Assembly: GCA_965227335.1 (NCBI GenBank)
Contig: CBDDFV010000001.1
Location: forward strand, 310,001 to 374,000
Direction: 5' to 3'
DNA from: CBDDFV01 sp965227335
Lineage (GTDB): Bacteria; Planctomycetota; Phycisphaerae; Phycisphaerales; SM1A02
Length of the DNA stretch: 64,000 nt
Under the pieces are notes generated by a model that saw only the letters and a program-made list of their open reading frames with translations, was not told the DNA's origin and did not search any database. Numbering within the stretch: the stretch's first letter is position 1; each line of letters starts with the position of its first letter. Of this stretch, positions 17,148 through 27,403 are shown one piece after another. Position numbers and translations under genes: made by a program.

Positions 17148-18245
17148 TCAGGGCTGGTGCGGCGCCGCGAGGTAGGGGAACGAATTCAGGAACGGCATGT
17201 CGTTGCCGTCGACCTGGTCGGTCACCGGGGTCTGGTTGAAGATGAAGAAGAACAGCGTGTCGATCACGTCGTCCTGCGGCGCGCGTCCGTTGGGGTACGC
17301 GCTCGGCGCGGAGAGATCGAGCTTGAGCGTGTCGGGCACGGCGACGGAGGCGAGGATGCCGATGTTCTCGTCGTTGGTGCCGAGGGCCTGGAGGGAGGCG
17401 ACGAGGTCGCCCGCGAAGTCCGCCGCGTCGTCGGCGGGATCGCCGATGTTGAAGAGGTCCTTCTTGCCGGACGGCACGAGGGCGGTGTTGATGGCGGGGT
17501 TGCCCATGCGTTCGATCTGCTGGAACGGGCCGAGGTCGAACGCGACGGCGCCCTGTTCGCTCTTGCGCACGGTGACGAGTCGACGCGACGTCTCGCCCCA
17601 GACCTGGAGCTGGTCCGATCCGCCGTCGATCATCGTGCGGGGCAGTTCGATGACGATGGCCGAGACGTTATAGCCGGCGAAGCCGTCCGACCCGTCGAAG
17701 CCGCCGGTTCCGTTGAGGAAGCGGGTGAAGCCGACGACGTCGAAGAAGAACGGGTCGTCCCGTTGTCCGGCGAAGCTGGCGATGCCCCCCGGACCGTTGT
17801 TGATGATCGGGGGATTCGGCTTCGGTTCGTCCGTTCCGGCGGTCACCATCGCGCCGTCGACCTTCATGCCGTTGACGATGAAGCCGTACGTCTGCGAGCC
17901 GTCCGCCTGGTCGGCGAAACTGACGTCGATGACGGTGTCCTCCACCGCGTCGCCGTCACTGTCGATCTTGAAGGTGTAGAGGACGTTGGGCGAGAAGTTG
18001 TAGCTGAAGTTCTCGGACGGGGCGGAGAACGGGTTGACGGTCATCGCGAGGACGACCCGCGAGTCGTCGTTCGGATTGAGGAAGGCGTAGATGTCGTTGA
18101 TGTCCGCCGTGCCGTCCTCGCGGGCGAGCGGGGCTTCTCGGTGGTCGGCGGCGAAGCCCGGCGCGGCGGCGAGGAGCATCGGCGCGACGAGGAGAGAGCG
18201 TTGGAATGATCGCGTGAAGCGCGAGCGACAGTAGCGGCCGGTCAT
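17148..18245 (-). CDS. DUF4331-domain exported protein
   Basis: 365 residues from ATG 18245, with an AAGGGGA Shine-Dalgarno. A signal peptide ends in PGFA-A before DHREAPLAREDGTADINDIY, the conserved opening of DUF4331 (the HREAP and D-x-N-D-x-Y-x-F motifs). Further family segments are ALAMTVNPFSAP, FAGQRDDPFFFD and NTALVPSGKKDLFNIGDP, and the C-terminus ends in FLNSFPYLAAPHQP, which is typical. The biochemical role of DUF4331 is unknown; the proteins are exported and often sit near TPR proteins. Here it is followed 39 bp later by a dockerin-tailed protein, consistent with one transcript for cell-surface products. Confidence 0.88.
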   Translation of the reverse strand: MTGRYCRSRFTRSFQRSLLVAPMLLAAAPGFAADHREAPLAREDGTADINDIYAFLNPNDDSRVVLAMTVNPFSAPSENFSYNFSPNVLYTFKIDSDGDAVEDTVIDVSFADQADGSQTYGFIVNGMKVDGAMVTAGTDEPKPNPPIINNGPGGIASFAGQRDDPFFFDVVGFTRFLNGTGGFDGSDGFAGYNVSAIVIELPRTMIDGGSDQLQVWGETSRRLVTVRKSEQGAVAFDLGPFQQIERMGNPAINTALVPSGKKDLFNIGDPADDAADFAGDLVASLQALGTNDENIGILASVAVPDTLKLDLSAPSAYPNGRAPQDDVIDTLFFFIFNQTPVTDQVDGNDMPFLNSFPYLAAPHQP

Positions 18246-18620
18246 GGCGCGTCCCCTTCTGTGGGAGTCGAGGTTTGGCGCGCACCGATCGCGTCTGAGG
18301 ACGGGTCGGGCGCTGTGGTGAGTCAACAGGTCGGCGCGTGGGCGCCGAAGAGAAATGGGCGACGCCGCGCAGGGGCGGGCGTCGGAAGGGGATTACGATC
18401 GCGCCGGGACCGCGGATTGGTTGAAATGGAAGATTGGTTCACGACCCGGCGTGCGGCGGATATCGCCTCGGGTGGAGAGACGGGCGGTTCGGACCGCGGC
18501 GCGTGTTTTCGGCCGCCACGAGATGCGTCGCGTCGAACTCGGTCGCGTCGAACTGCGTCGCGTCGAACTGCATCGCGTCGATCCGCCGGTTCTGTGCGCT
18601 CCGCGTCGCCGGCGCACAAC
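18246..18620. other. Gap between DUF4331 gene and atpD terminator
   Basis: About 375 bp. It should contain the promoter of the minus-strand DUF4331 operon near 18250-18330, but no convincing -35/-10 pair was found. The only distinct structure is the 15-bp tandem repeat at 18525-18584. Overlapping open frames here look like compositional artefacts. Confidence 0.4.
18525..18584. repeat. Four tandem copies of a 15-bp unit
   Basis: The unit is GCGTCGCGTCGAACT, with variants CGGTCGCGTCGAACT and, for the last copy, GCATCGCGTCGATCC. The four copies are contiguous, in register with a 15-bp period. In one minus-strand frame they encode a Gln/Glu-Phe-Asp-Ala-Thr pentapeptide iterated three to four times. 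No start signal or longer domain supports translation. Confidence 0.7.
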
Positions 18621-18649
18621 GAAAACCGCCCGGTGCGAACACCGGGCGG
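18621..18649 (-). terminator. atpD intrinsic terminator with UUCG loop
   Basis: Read on the minus strand: CCGCCCGGTG-TTCG-CACCGGGCGG, then TTTTC. A perfect 10-bp stem capped by the extra-stable UUCG tetraloop and followed by a T-run. It sits about 30 bp after the atpD stop. Confidence 0.88.
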
Positions 18650-18681
18650 GGTGGGATTCAGTTCCGGGCGGTCCGGTCGGC

Positions 18682-20148
<1,467 letters not shown>

Positions 20149-20405
20149 TCATCGCGACGGGGGCTCGCGCCCTCGGGAGGCCGTCTCCGGGACGACCCGT
20201 CAGGGCCGCCTCGTGAAAGACTTCACGATGTCGAATGAACACGGCAGGGTAGCCGATCCGAGGGCGTCTGCCAAGGGGCGGCGGGGGGCGGAGTTGGTCG
20301 CCCAAGGGCGTGCGGAGCGTTCGACGGCTCATGGGCCTGGACTCGGGAGGTTCATCGGCCGTGACCCGGGGGCCGCGCCTCCGGTGCGCTCTCAACGAAG
20401 CCCGA

Positions 20406-21122
20406 CTACTCGCCCCGCGCCGCCGCCACCAACCGTTCGAACAACCCCGACCCCAGAGCCGGCGTCGACGTGCGCTCGGGATGCCACTGCACCCCCACGT
20501 ACCACCGCCGCGCGGGATCGTGCACCGCCTCGATCACCCCGTCCGGCGACGTCGCGGCGACCTCGAGCCGGCCGGCATCCGACAACGCCTGTTTGTGATG
20601 ACTGTGCACCACCCCTGATCCCAGCGGGCCGGCGACCTCGTGGTCGCGGTGCTCCCAGTGCAGATCCGCCGTCGCCAGCGATTCGGGCAGGTACTGGTCC
20701 AGCCCCGCCCCGGCGCAGAGGCCCATCATCTGCATCCCCAGGCAGACCCCCAGGACCGGCGTGTCCGGCTGCGTGTCCAGCGCGGCGAGCAGGGCGGTCT
20801 CGAATGCCTGCCGCGCGGGCTCGACCCGCGTCACCCGCGGATCCGTCGGCGCGCCGAACGGCTCCATCACGGGGTCATCGCCGCCGGTCAGGACAAATCC
20901 GTCGCAGATCTGGAGATATCGGACGAGGCAGGCGTCGGGGGTGGGGGCGAGGACGAGGGGGATTCCGCCCGCCGCGAGGACCTGATCGATGTAGGTCCGG
21001 TTGACGCGGACGCGTCCCTCGTGGAGGTCGGCGGTGACGCCGATGAGGGGGCCGTCGGGGTTCGCGGCGGGGGTTCCGGCCGGGGGGTCGGTCGCGGGAT
21101 TCGGGGTGGGCTCGGTCGTCAT
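20406..21122 (-). CDS. Peptidase C26 / gamma-glutamyl-GABA hydrolase-like protein
   Basis: 238 residues from ATG 21122. A second ATG at 21131 lies within a GATAAT box (21130-21135, minus strand) whose end is 7 nt before 21122, so the shorter start is preferred. It is a class I glutamine-amidotransferase-like hydrolase (PuuD family) with nucleophile elbow GVCLGMQ (Cys), the GGDDP segment near the N-terminal third, VHSHHKQ, and the catalytic WHPE near the C-terminus. Family members hydrolyse gamma-glutamyl amides such as gamma-glutamyl-GABA. No polyamine genes are adjacent, so the substrate is unproven. The N-terminus is Pro/Thr-rich. Confidence 0.85.
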   Translation of the reverse strand: MTTEPTPNPATDPPAGTPAANPDGPLIGVTADLHEGRVRVNRTYIDQVLAAGGIPLVLAPTPDACLVRYLQICDGFVLTGGDDPVMEPFGAPTDPRVTRVEPARQAFETALLAALDTQPDTPVLGVCLGMQMMGLCAGAGLDQYLPESLATADLHWEHRDHEVAGPLGSGVVHSHHKQALSDAGRLEVAATSPDGVIEAVHDPARRWYVGVQWHPERTSTPALGSGLFERLVAAARGE

Positions 21123-21410
21123 CCGGGACATTATCGCCCGGGCGACGTGTTCGGCGCAAAAAGAGAGTCGCCGGTCAGGGCTCGTGCTGGTGGGGGCTCA
21201 ACACGATCTCGGCCTGCCGGCGACTGATCACGGAACGTGATTGGAGTGTGGGGAAGCAGGGCTGAGCCGTCGGCGTGAGACACCGAACGATTCAATCCGT
21301 TGATGTGTACGCCCCGGGAGGGGGGTCGGATGCTTGGGATTTCCGGATTCTGACGCGTTTTGAGCCGCCCGGGTCTGAGACGGATCGGGCCGATTCCGGC
21401 CCGGCGGAGG
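21123..21410. other. Divergent intergenic region, hydrolase/rpsR
   Basis: Apart from the GATAAT box serving the minus-strand hydrolase (21130-21135) and the rpsR promoter at 21411-21438, nothing recognisable is seen. Short open frames here have no support. Confidence 0.4.
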
Positions 21411-21438
21411 TTGACGGGGACGGGCGGCCCGGTATCCT
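21411..21438 (+). promoter_or_regulatory. Sigma-70-like promoter of rpsR
   Basis: TTGACG (21411-21416), a 16-bp spacer, and TATCCT (21433-21438), 34 bp before the rpsR ATG. The implied transcript has a short leader containing GAGGAA as a Shine-Dalgarno. Confidence 0.6.
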
Positions 21439-21472
21439 GTGGGGCTCGATTCAGAAGAGGAACCCCAGGCCC

Positions 21473-21709
21473 ATGGCACACTTCCGAGGTCCGCAGCAGC
21501 GTCCCGCCTACAAGAAGACCGGCGTCAACGACGTCGAGTACGTCGATTACAAGGCGGTCGATGAACTCCGCCGCATGCTCACGCCGAACGGCAAGATCTA
21601 CGGTCCGAAGCGGACCGGCATCTCCGCCCGTGAGCAGCGTGAGGTTTCGCGTGCGATCAAGCGGGCCCGGTACATGGGTCTGCTGCCGTACACCTCCGCG
21701 ACGCTCTGA
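21473..21709 (+). CDS. rpsR: 30S ribosomal protein bS18
   Basis: 78 residues with the bS18 core: VDYKAVDELRRMLTPNGKIY, then GPKRTGISAREQREVSRAIK and RARYMGLLPYT. This matches the family from the conserved DYK through to the GLLP(Y/F) end. ATG 21473 is chosen from the GAGG Shine-Dalgarno and family length. The protein binds 16S rRNA next to bS6 in the small-subunit platform. No rpsF, ssb or rplI neighbours are present, so it is outside the usual operon. The Cys residues of zinc-binding bS18 forms are absent (C-minus type). Confidence 0.95.
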   Translation: MAHFRGPQQRPAYKKTGVNDVEYVDYKAVDELRRMLTPNGKIYGPKRTGISAREQREVSRAIKRARYMGLLPYTSATL

Positions 21710-21948
21710 GTCCCGGCGCTGGCGCCGGACCGGACGTTCGATCATCGCCCGAGGCTGACGATCTTCGCCCTCCACCTGGAGGACCCGGATCGACGGCGTC
21801 GGGCGATGTGCATCTGGCGAACCACGTCATCGAGATGATCGACTGCCGGCGCACGAACCGTGACGCCGATACCCGCGCGCGAGCAATGCGATCAGCCCGG
21901 AAGCGCGTCGAGCGGCTTCGCTCTCGCCGGGGGAAGGAAGCGATTCCG

Positions 21949-22497
21949 TCAACCGGTTTCGCCTTCCGGGTTCGCGACGTCGCTGATCAGGTCAGGGTCG
22001 AACCGGACGTCCTCGTCGCCGGCGTGAAGCACGGAGATATCGCCGGTCCGCTCCATGACGACGGCGCGAACCTGTTGCAGGTTGAGCACGTTCGCCTCGC
22101 GGAGTTTCGACCGAAGTTCATCTTCCGAAACGCCTGCGCGGGAGAGGTTGGCCCGGAGGACTTCGGGACCGTCCATGAGCAGGATGGGACAGTTGCTGAC
22201 GACCCGGTCGAACCCCGCCCATCGCCGCCGCGCCCAACTGACCAGTCGCTGGATCGCGAACACCATGATGAATGCGACCGACGCGCGGGCGATCGAGGGC
22301 GACGCGGTGACGATGGCGCTCGCGAGGAGCGATCCCGTGGCCACGGTCCAGACAAAGTCGGTCGGCGACATCTTGGCGAGACTGCGCAGACCGGACACCC
22401 GGATGCACATGAGGACCACGAGGTACATGCAGACGGTCGAGACCATCACCATGCCGGCGTCGACCCAGGTTGTTGTCACCCATTCGGACATCACCAT
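21949..22497 (-). CDS. DUF421/YetF-type membrane protein
   Basis: 182 residues from ATG 22497; ATG 22491 is an equal alternative. The frame extends upstream only through an Arg-rich tail that overlaps the next gene. Three N-terminal helices (VDAGMVMVSTVCMYLVVLMC, FVWTVATGSLLASAIV, RASVAFIMVFAIQRLVSW) enclose the family signature RVSGLRSLAKMSPTDFVWT. A cytoplasmic alpha/beta domain follows (PILLMDGPEVLRANLSRAGV, then the segment with LREANVLNLQQVRAVVMERTG), typical of YetF proteins. Function in this family is poorly defined; some members affect stress and spore properties. It lies 85 bp downstream of the zinc-ribbon pair on the same strand. Confidence 0.85.
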   Translation of the reverse strand: MVMSEWVTTTWVDAGMVMVSTVCMYLVVLMCIRVSGLRSLAKMSPTDFVWTVATGSLLASAIVTASPSIARASVAFIMVFAIQRLVSWARRRWAGFDRVVSNCPILLMDGPEVLRANLSRAGVSEDELRSKLREANVLNLQQVRAVVMERTGDISVLHAGDEDVRFDPDLISDVANPEGETG

Positions 22498-22582
22498 GTG
22501 ATACGGCCGCCGGGTAACGTGCACGTGAACCGAGGATGAACCGCTGCTCACGGTCGCGTCGGGCGGCGGAAGACGCCGCGGG

Positions 22583-23152
22583 TCACGGTTGATCCGCCGG
22601 AGTTTCGTCGTCCTGCGTCCGCAGGCGGGCGATCTCCTGCTCCAGACGCGCGGCCGTCGCCTCGTCCGCATCGAGCCAGAGCCACATCGACAGACTGGTC
22701 GTGATCGCGGCGTCGGTGAGGCTGAGCGGCGAGGCGAAGTCCATGCGGAGTCGCCCGTTGCGCTGGCTCACGCCGCCGATCTTCGCGAGCGGGATCGCGC
22801 GTCTGGCGTCGGGCGTGAGCAGCAGCAGGTTCGACTCGGTGACGACGAGCACAAGTTCGCGCTCCCCGGTCTGCGCGCGGCGATAACGGACGATGGCGGT
22901 CCAGAACCAGTACCCGATGGCCGCGGTGACGAAGATCTGAAGGGGATCAAAGCCGTGAGCGACGAGCAGGTAGATGCAGAGCAGGGTCGATCCGCCGGCC
23001 ATGATCGCGTTCCAGCGCGATGGCGGATCACGCCACGCGGGGATCACGAGCCGCGCATCACGCATGTTGAATCCGCACTCGGGGCAGCGGGGCTGCTCCG
23101 TGACGTCATGCAGCGTGTAGCTGCATTGCGGGCAGCGGACGTCGCCGGTCAT
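22583..23152 (-). CDS. Zinc-ribbon membrane protein, paralogue 2
   Basis: 189 residues. An N-terminal zinc ribbon, CPQCSYTLHD...CPECGF (residues 6-29), is followed by ARLVIPAWRDPPSRW and two hydrophobic helices (about 48-90). A cytoplasmic beta-rich domain with LVVTESNLLLLTPDARRAIP comes next, and a helical C-terminus. It is clearly paralogous to the gene at 23149-23718: same order, same R-x-V-I-x-A-W segment after the ribbon. Its ATG overlaps the upstream stop (ATGA, 23149-23152), so translation is coupled. Planctomycetes carry many CxxCGY/F-ribbon membrane proteins of unknown function; no function can be assigned. Confidence 0.8.
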   Translation of the reverse strand: MTGDVRCPQCSYTLHDVTEQPRCPECGFNMRDARLVIPAWRDPPSRWNAIMAGGSTLLCIYLLVAHGFDPLQIFVTAAIGYWFWTAIVRYRRAQTGERELVLVVTESNLLLLTPDARRAIPLAKIGGVSQRNGRLRMDFASPLSLTDAAITTSLSMWLWLDADEATAARLEQEIARLRTQDDETPADQP

Positions 23153-23718
23153 CCGTCGCTGGCTCCGGCCGTCGACGCCAGACGCTGTCGTTCCTCATCG
23201 AACCGCTCGATCAGCGCGGGCTCGCCGTCGAGCCAGAGTTTGTCGTACGTCACGAGTTCGTTCACCTCGATGGGGCGGGCGAGGTGCAGACGGGAGCGGT
23301 TGCGGGGCTGGATGTCGAGGTCGCCGAGGTCGCGCGTCGGGAGCGGGCGTCGGAACTCGGGGGCGACCAGGATGATTGTCTCGTCGGTGACGAGCAGGTG
23401 GGCCTCCGCTTCGCCGCGCTGCTGTCGCTGGAGGCGCTGGACGGCTTTCCAGAGCGCGAAGCTGACGGCGGCGAGGAAGCCCCACCAGTACCAGACGGGC
23501 ATTTCGCCGCGCAGGATGGCCGTGCCGAGCATGAGGGCGAGGACGGCGGCGAGGGTGAGGACGAGCCAGGGGGATGGTCGTTCGCGCCAGGCGCGGATGA
23601 CGAGGCGGGCGTCGGGGGCGGCGAAACCGCACTCGGAGCAGCGTCGATCGGGTTCGTAGTTGCGGAGGATGTACCCGCACTGGGGGCAGAGCACGTCCCC
23701 GGGGTCGGCGGTGCTCAT
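23149..23718 (-). CDS. Zinc-ribbon membrane protein, paralogue 1
   Basis: 189 residues from ATG 23718, which overlaps the stop of the upstream TPR gene (ATGA). The zinc ribbon CPQCGYILRN...CSECGF is followed by ARLVIRAWRERPSPW, two membrane helices (LVLTLAAVLALMLGTAIL; WGFLAAVSFALWKAV) and a domain with LLVTDETIILVAPEFRRPLP, matching paralogue 2 segment by segment. A local duplication is the simplest explanation. The TPR-ribbon-ribbon chain is translationally coupled at both joints, suggesting products needed in fixed ratio. Function unknown. Confidence 0.8.
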   Translation of the reverse strand: MSTADPGDVLCPQCGYILRNYEPDRRCSECGFAAPDARLVIRAWRERPSPWLVLTLAAVLALMLGTAILRGEMPVWYWWGFLAAVSFALWKAVQRLQRQQRGEAEAHLLVTDETIILVAPEFRRPLPTRDLGDLDIQPRNRSRLHLARPIEVNELVTYDKLWLDGEPALIERFDEERQRLASTAGASDG

Positions 23719-25049
23719 CGTCCGACGCGGAGGAATCGGCCGACGCGGGCCCACCAGAGTTTCATGCGAAGGCGGCGGAGGCCGTCATCGTGGCGGTCGA
23801 CGCGTCGCAGGCCGCGCCGGATCCAGCCGGCGGCGAGTCGGAGGTTGCCGTTCTCGATCGCGGCGAGGGCGAGGTTGTGCATGGAGGCGACGCAGCGTCG
23901 GTCGAGTCGGAGCACGCGTCGGGACGCGGCGGCCCCGCCGTCGCGATCGCCGCTGCGGTAGCGGGCGAGGGCGAGTTTGCGCCAGAGGTCGGCGTCGGGG
24001 TTCGGGGTCAGCCGCACGGCGCGTTCGAGCAGTTTCGCCGCGTCTTCGGGCCGGCCGATGCGGATGAGCAGGTCGCCGAGCCAGCCGAGTTCGCGTGGTC
24101 GGGCGTCGTCATCGGCGGCGAGGTCGTCGAAGGCGTCGGCGAGGACCTTCTCCGCATCGCCGTTCCGGCCGCGCTCGACGAGCGTCTCCGCGAGGGCGAG
24201 TCGGATGTGGGGGTAGGTCGGGTCGAGTTTGAGGACGAGTTCGAACTCGACGTGGGCCTGTTCGTAGCGTCGGGTCTGCATCGCCAGTTCGCCGAGCTGG
24301 AAGTGGGCGTCGACGTTGGCGGGTTCGAGTTCGAGGACGCGTCGGAACTTCTCGGCGGACTCGCTGGTGCGTCCGAGTTCGGCGAGGAGTTCGCCGTAGT
24401 CGAGGAGGGCGTCGATGTTGCCGGGGTCGTCGCGGAGTTCGCGGAGGAACATCTGGACGGCCTTCTGGGGTTCGCCGAGCGCGGCGTAGACGGCGCCGAG
24501 GCGTCCGCGGAGGCGGGGGATCGTCGGTTCGATGCGGATGGCTTCGCGGAAGCACCAGCCGGCCTTGCGGGGTTCGCCGCGTTCGAGCTGGATCTCGCCC
24601 ATCATGGCGAGGCAGTGTCCGGAGGTTTCGCGCAGGACCTGCTGGGCGAGGTAGAACTGGAGTTCCGCCGCGTCGAGGTCGCCGAGCCGGATCAGGCTCT
24701 CCATGTAGTGAGCGTGGGCGAGTTCACAGGCGGGCTCGAGTTCGAGGGCCCGGGTGAACCAGGGGATGGCCTGGCGGTAGTTGCCGAGTCGGTTGGTGAC
24801 GATGCCGAGCATGATGAGGGGGTCGACCTCATCGGGCATGAGTTCGGCGGCGCGTTGATAGCAGTCGTAGGCGTCGGCGTCGCGTCCCGCCGCTTCGAGG
24901 GTGAGTCCGAGGTTGAACTGCCACTCGGGGTGATCGGGATTGAGGGCGAGGGCCTTGCGGAGTTCGATTTCGGCCTCGGCCCAGCGGCCGCGCTCGTACA
25001 TATCGAGGGCTCGCGCCGCGTGGGCTTCCGCGTTGAGCCATTCGTTCAT
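23715..25049 (-). CDS. TPR-repeat protein
   Basis: 444 residues from ATG 25049 (GGAG upstream). There is no signal peptide, so it is probably cytoplasmic. It consists almost entirely of canonical TPRs: AARALDMYERGRWAEAEIEL, DHPEWQFNLGLTLEAAGR, YRQAIPWFTRALELEPA, EPQKAVQMFLRELRDDPG, NVDAHFQLGELAMQTRR and DLWRKLALARYRSGDRDG mark successive repeats, about 11 in all. The C-terminal 60 residues are Arg-rich. It heads a coupled operon with two zinc-ribbon membrane proteins, for which it could be the soluble partner (inference). No further function was recognised. Confidence 0.88.
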   Translation of the reverse strand: MNEWLNAEAHAARALDMYERGRWAEAEIELRKALALNPDHPEWQFNLGLTLEAAGRDADAYDCYQRAAELMPDEVDPLIMLGIVTNRLGNYRQAIPWFTRALELEPACELAHAHYMESLIRLGDLDAAELQFYLAQQVLRETSGHCLAMMGEIQLERGEPRKAGWCFREAIRIEPTIPRLRGRLGAVYAALGEPQKAVQMFLRELRDDPGNIDALLDYGELLAELGRTSESAEKFRRVLELEPANVDAHFQLGELAMQTRRYEQAHVEFELVLKLDPTYPHIRLALAETLVERGRNGDAEKVLADAFDDLAADDDARPRELGWLGDLLIRIGRPEDAAKLLERAVRLTPNPDADLWRKLALARYRSGDRDGGAAASRRVLRLDRRCVASMHNLALAAIENGNLRLAAGWIRRGLRRVDRHDDGLRRLRMKLWWARVGRFLRVGR

Positions 25050-25207
25050 TCCGGGGGGGCTCCATCTGCTCCGGTCAGGCCCGCGCAGGATTCGTCGACA
25101 TACCACGGATCATCGTCGACGAATCGGCGGCGTAGGCCATAGTATAGGGTGTCGCCGCCGCGCGGTTTGCCTCGGAATCCCGAGATCTTCTCCTCCCAGG
25201 GCGTTCG

Positions 25208-27403
25208 ATGGAACGGACGGGCCCGATGCGCATTTCGCCTCTGACACTTCGACCGGCCGGATGGCTCCGCACGACGATCGCGGGGGCGGCGGCGTTGTCG
25301 TTGGGGATCGGGTTGGCGACGGGTCCCGCCGGGGCTCAGGCCACGCCCGACGCATCGCTGGCGACGTCCGACGATTCCGAGGGTCTGCAGATCCGGCTGG
25401 CCCGCGAGACGCTTCTCAATCCGTCCGAGACGGTGACCCCGGCGTCGCGTCAGCTGGCGGTGCGGATCCTGCTCGGTCTCGTCGAACGTCCGGACGCGGT
25501 CGCGGCGATCCGGGAGGCGATGCACGGCGAGGCCTCCGCCAGTCTCAACGCGATTCTCGCTGAACTGGTCAAGTTCCCGCAGCCGATTGCCCAACTCGAG
25601 ACGATCGTGCTGGAGGCGATCCCCGGGGCGCCGCCGAACGCGCTGGAGCCGCTCTCGCTCATCGCCGCGACGTACGGTCCGTCGGCGTTATCGCAGCTCG
25701 AGACGGTCGCGTCGGATCAGCGTCGTCGTCCTGACGTGCGTCTTGGTCCGATTCACGCCATCGGCGCGTTTCGCAGCCGCGCCGCCGCCCTGGCCCTGAT
25801 GCAACTGCTCGACACGGAGCGGGGCGAACCCGATGTGATCCTCGACGCGACCACCGCGAGCCTCGAACGTCTGACCGGCCTCCGGTACGGGGCCGACGCC
25901 GAACGATGGCGCGAGTGGTGGCGCGACAACCGGGAGAAGTCGAGCGACCGCTGGCTGACCGACATGGTGCAGTCGCTCTCGGAGCAGATCGCGGCGTTGG
26001 AGCTGCAGATCCAGCAGGAGCGGACGGCGCGGCGGGAGGTGGCGGATCGGCTGGGCCGCATCCTCGGCGAACTCTACGTCACGCTGCCGCTCGAGCGACA
26101 GTTCGAACGCGTCGCGCTCGACCTGGACGATCCGCTGGCGGCGGTGCGTCGGCAGGCGATCGATCGGATCGAGAACTTCAATCGCGACAGCGAGCAGATC
26201 CCCGACGCCGTGGTCGACAAGGTCGTGGAGCGTCTGGCGGACCCGACGGAGGATCCCGCGGTGCGTCTGATCGCGGCCCGGCTGGTGTCGGAGCGAAGAC
26301 CGCAGCAGGCCGCGTACCTGATCGCCTCCGCGCTCTCGACGGCGGAGGATTCGACGCTGGCCACGGAGCTGCTCCGCCTCCTTTCGACCCGCCCGGCGGA
26401 GACCGCGGTCGGCTCGATTCTCGATCGACTCGGCGACCCGACGGCGGGCGACGCCGCGGCGGACGCGTTGTGGGTGATGGTGTCCCGCGGACTCGCGCCG
26501 GAGGCGGAACTCCCGGCCGTCCGCACCCGCGTCGCCACACTCCGGACAGAGGCGACGGAGCCTGATCCGTTGCTCGACCGCGTGTACGCGGCGGTGTGCG
26601 ACAACACCGCCTTCGCGACGATGGACGCCCTCCTGGACGGCGCGCCGGAGCGTCGGCTCGCCGTGGCGGAAGGCTACGCGGCCCGCGGGCGACTGGCGCC
26701 GCTCGCGGCGCGGCGGACGGATCCGCTGATCTACCCGTACGCCGTCGCCGCGGCGTCTCGGCGACCCGATCTGACCGCGGCGACCTTCGAGGAACTCGCG
26801 ACGCAGTGGCGGGCGCCGGAGGATGCGCTCGCGCCGGCCTGGCGCGACGCGGTGGTTCGCGCGGCGGGCCGTCTGGACGCGTCGGATCGCCTGGCGGCCC
26901 TCCGGCTCATCCGGGCCGAAGTCCCGAGCGACCTCGCGCTCCATCTGCAATTGATCGGTGATGTGGCCGCTCTGCCCGGCACGCCGGCGACGGTCGACGC
27001 CCGGACCGAGCTGCTCCGCGAACAGGCGGAGTTGCTGCTCGATCTCGGACGCCCGCAGGAAGTGCTCGACGTGATCGCGACGGTGAACAATGGAGCGGCG
27101 GAGCGTCTGGCGGATCTGCGGTTCACGGCGTCCGTCCGGCTGGGTCGGTACGACCAGGCGTTCGGCATCGACGGCCGTCCGACGACGTGGCTGGATGCGC
27201 TGGCGGAGGCGAGTGAAACCGGCGACGCCGCCGCGCCGGCGTTGCGGGACGAGATCATCCGACGGTTCGCCGGTCCGCTGGCGTCGGGCGATCTCCGGGC
27301 GCGATTCGACGCCTTGAACGAGGGCCTGCCGGCGTCGGAGCTCGTGCTCGAGGCGGCGGACGGGGGCGGGGCGCCGGCGTCGAACGGCGGCGATGCGGAA
27401 TGA
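25208..27403 (+). CDS. Exported HEAT-repeat-like protein
   Basis: 731 residues; ATG 25226 would be an equally good start (725 residues). The N-terminus looks like a signal peptide (LRTTIAGAAALSLGIGLATG, then PAGAQA). The body is helical repeats of HEAT/armadillo type, for example ASRQLAVRILLGLVERPDAV, then LDDPLAAVRRQAIDRIENF and DPAVRLIAARLVSERRPQQ. A charged coiled-coil-like stretch lies between them (LSEQIAALELQIQQERTARR, about residues 258-277). A TATAGG box at about 25143 could be its promoter. Its stop overlaps the sirtuin start (ATGA, 27400-27403). It is probably a periplasmic scaffold. The coupling to a cytoplasmic deacylase is unexplained. Confidence 0.75.
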   Translation: MERTGPMRISPLTLRPAGWLRTTIAGAAALSLGIGLATGPAGAQATPDASLATSDDSEGLQIRLARETLLNPSETVTPASRQLAVRILLGLVERPDAVAAIREAMHGEASASLNAILAELVKFPQPIAQLETIVLEAIPGAPPNALEPLSLIAATYGPSALSQLETVASDQRRRPDVRLGPIHAIGAFRSRAAALALMQLLDTERGEPDVILDATTASLERLTGLRYGADAERWREWWRDNREKSSDRWLTDMVQSLSEQIAALELQIQQERTARREVADRLGRILGELYVTLPLERQFERVALDLDDPLAAVRRQAIDRIENFNRDSEQIPDAVVDKVVERLADPTEDPAVRLIAARLVSERRPQQAAYLIASALSTAEDSTLATELLRLLSTRPAETAVGSILDRLGDPTAGDAAADALWVMVSRGLAPEAELPAVRTRVATLRTEATEPDPLLDRVYAAVCDNTAFATMDALLDGAPERRLAVAEGYAARGRLAPLAARRTDPLIYPYAVAAASRRPDLTAATFEELATQWRAPEDALAPAWRDAVVRAAGRLDASDRLAALRLIRAEVPSDLALHLQLIGDVAALPGTPATVDARTELLREQAELLLDLGRPQEVLDVIATVNNGAAERLADLRFTASVRLGRYDQAFGIDGRPTTWLDALAEASETGDAAAPALRDEIIRRFAGPLASGDLRARFDALNEGLPASELVLEAADGGGAPASNGGDAE

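Noticed and set aside
18439..18642. Pentapeptide-repeat protein on the minus strand
   Set aside because: The iterated Gln-Phe-Asp-Ala-Thr comes from the 15-bp DNA repeat. The frame overlaps the atpD terminator and lacks a Shine-Dalgarno, and the pattern is not the A(D/N)LXX of true pentapeptide proteins.
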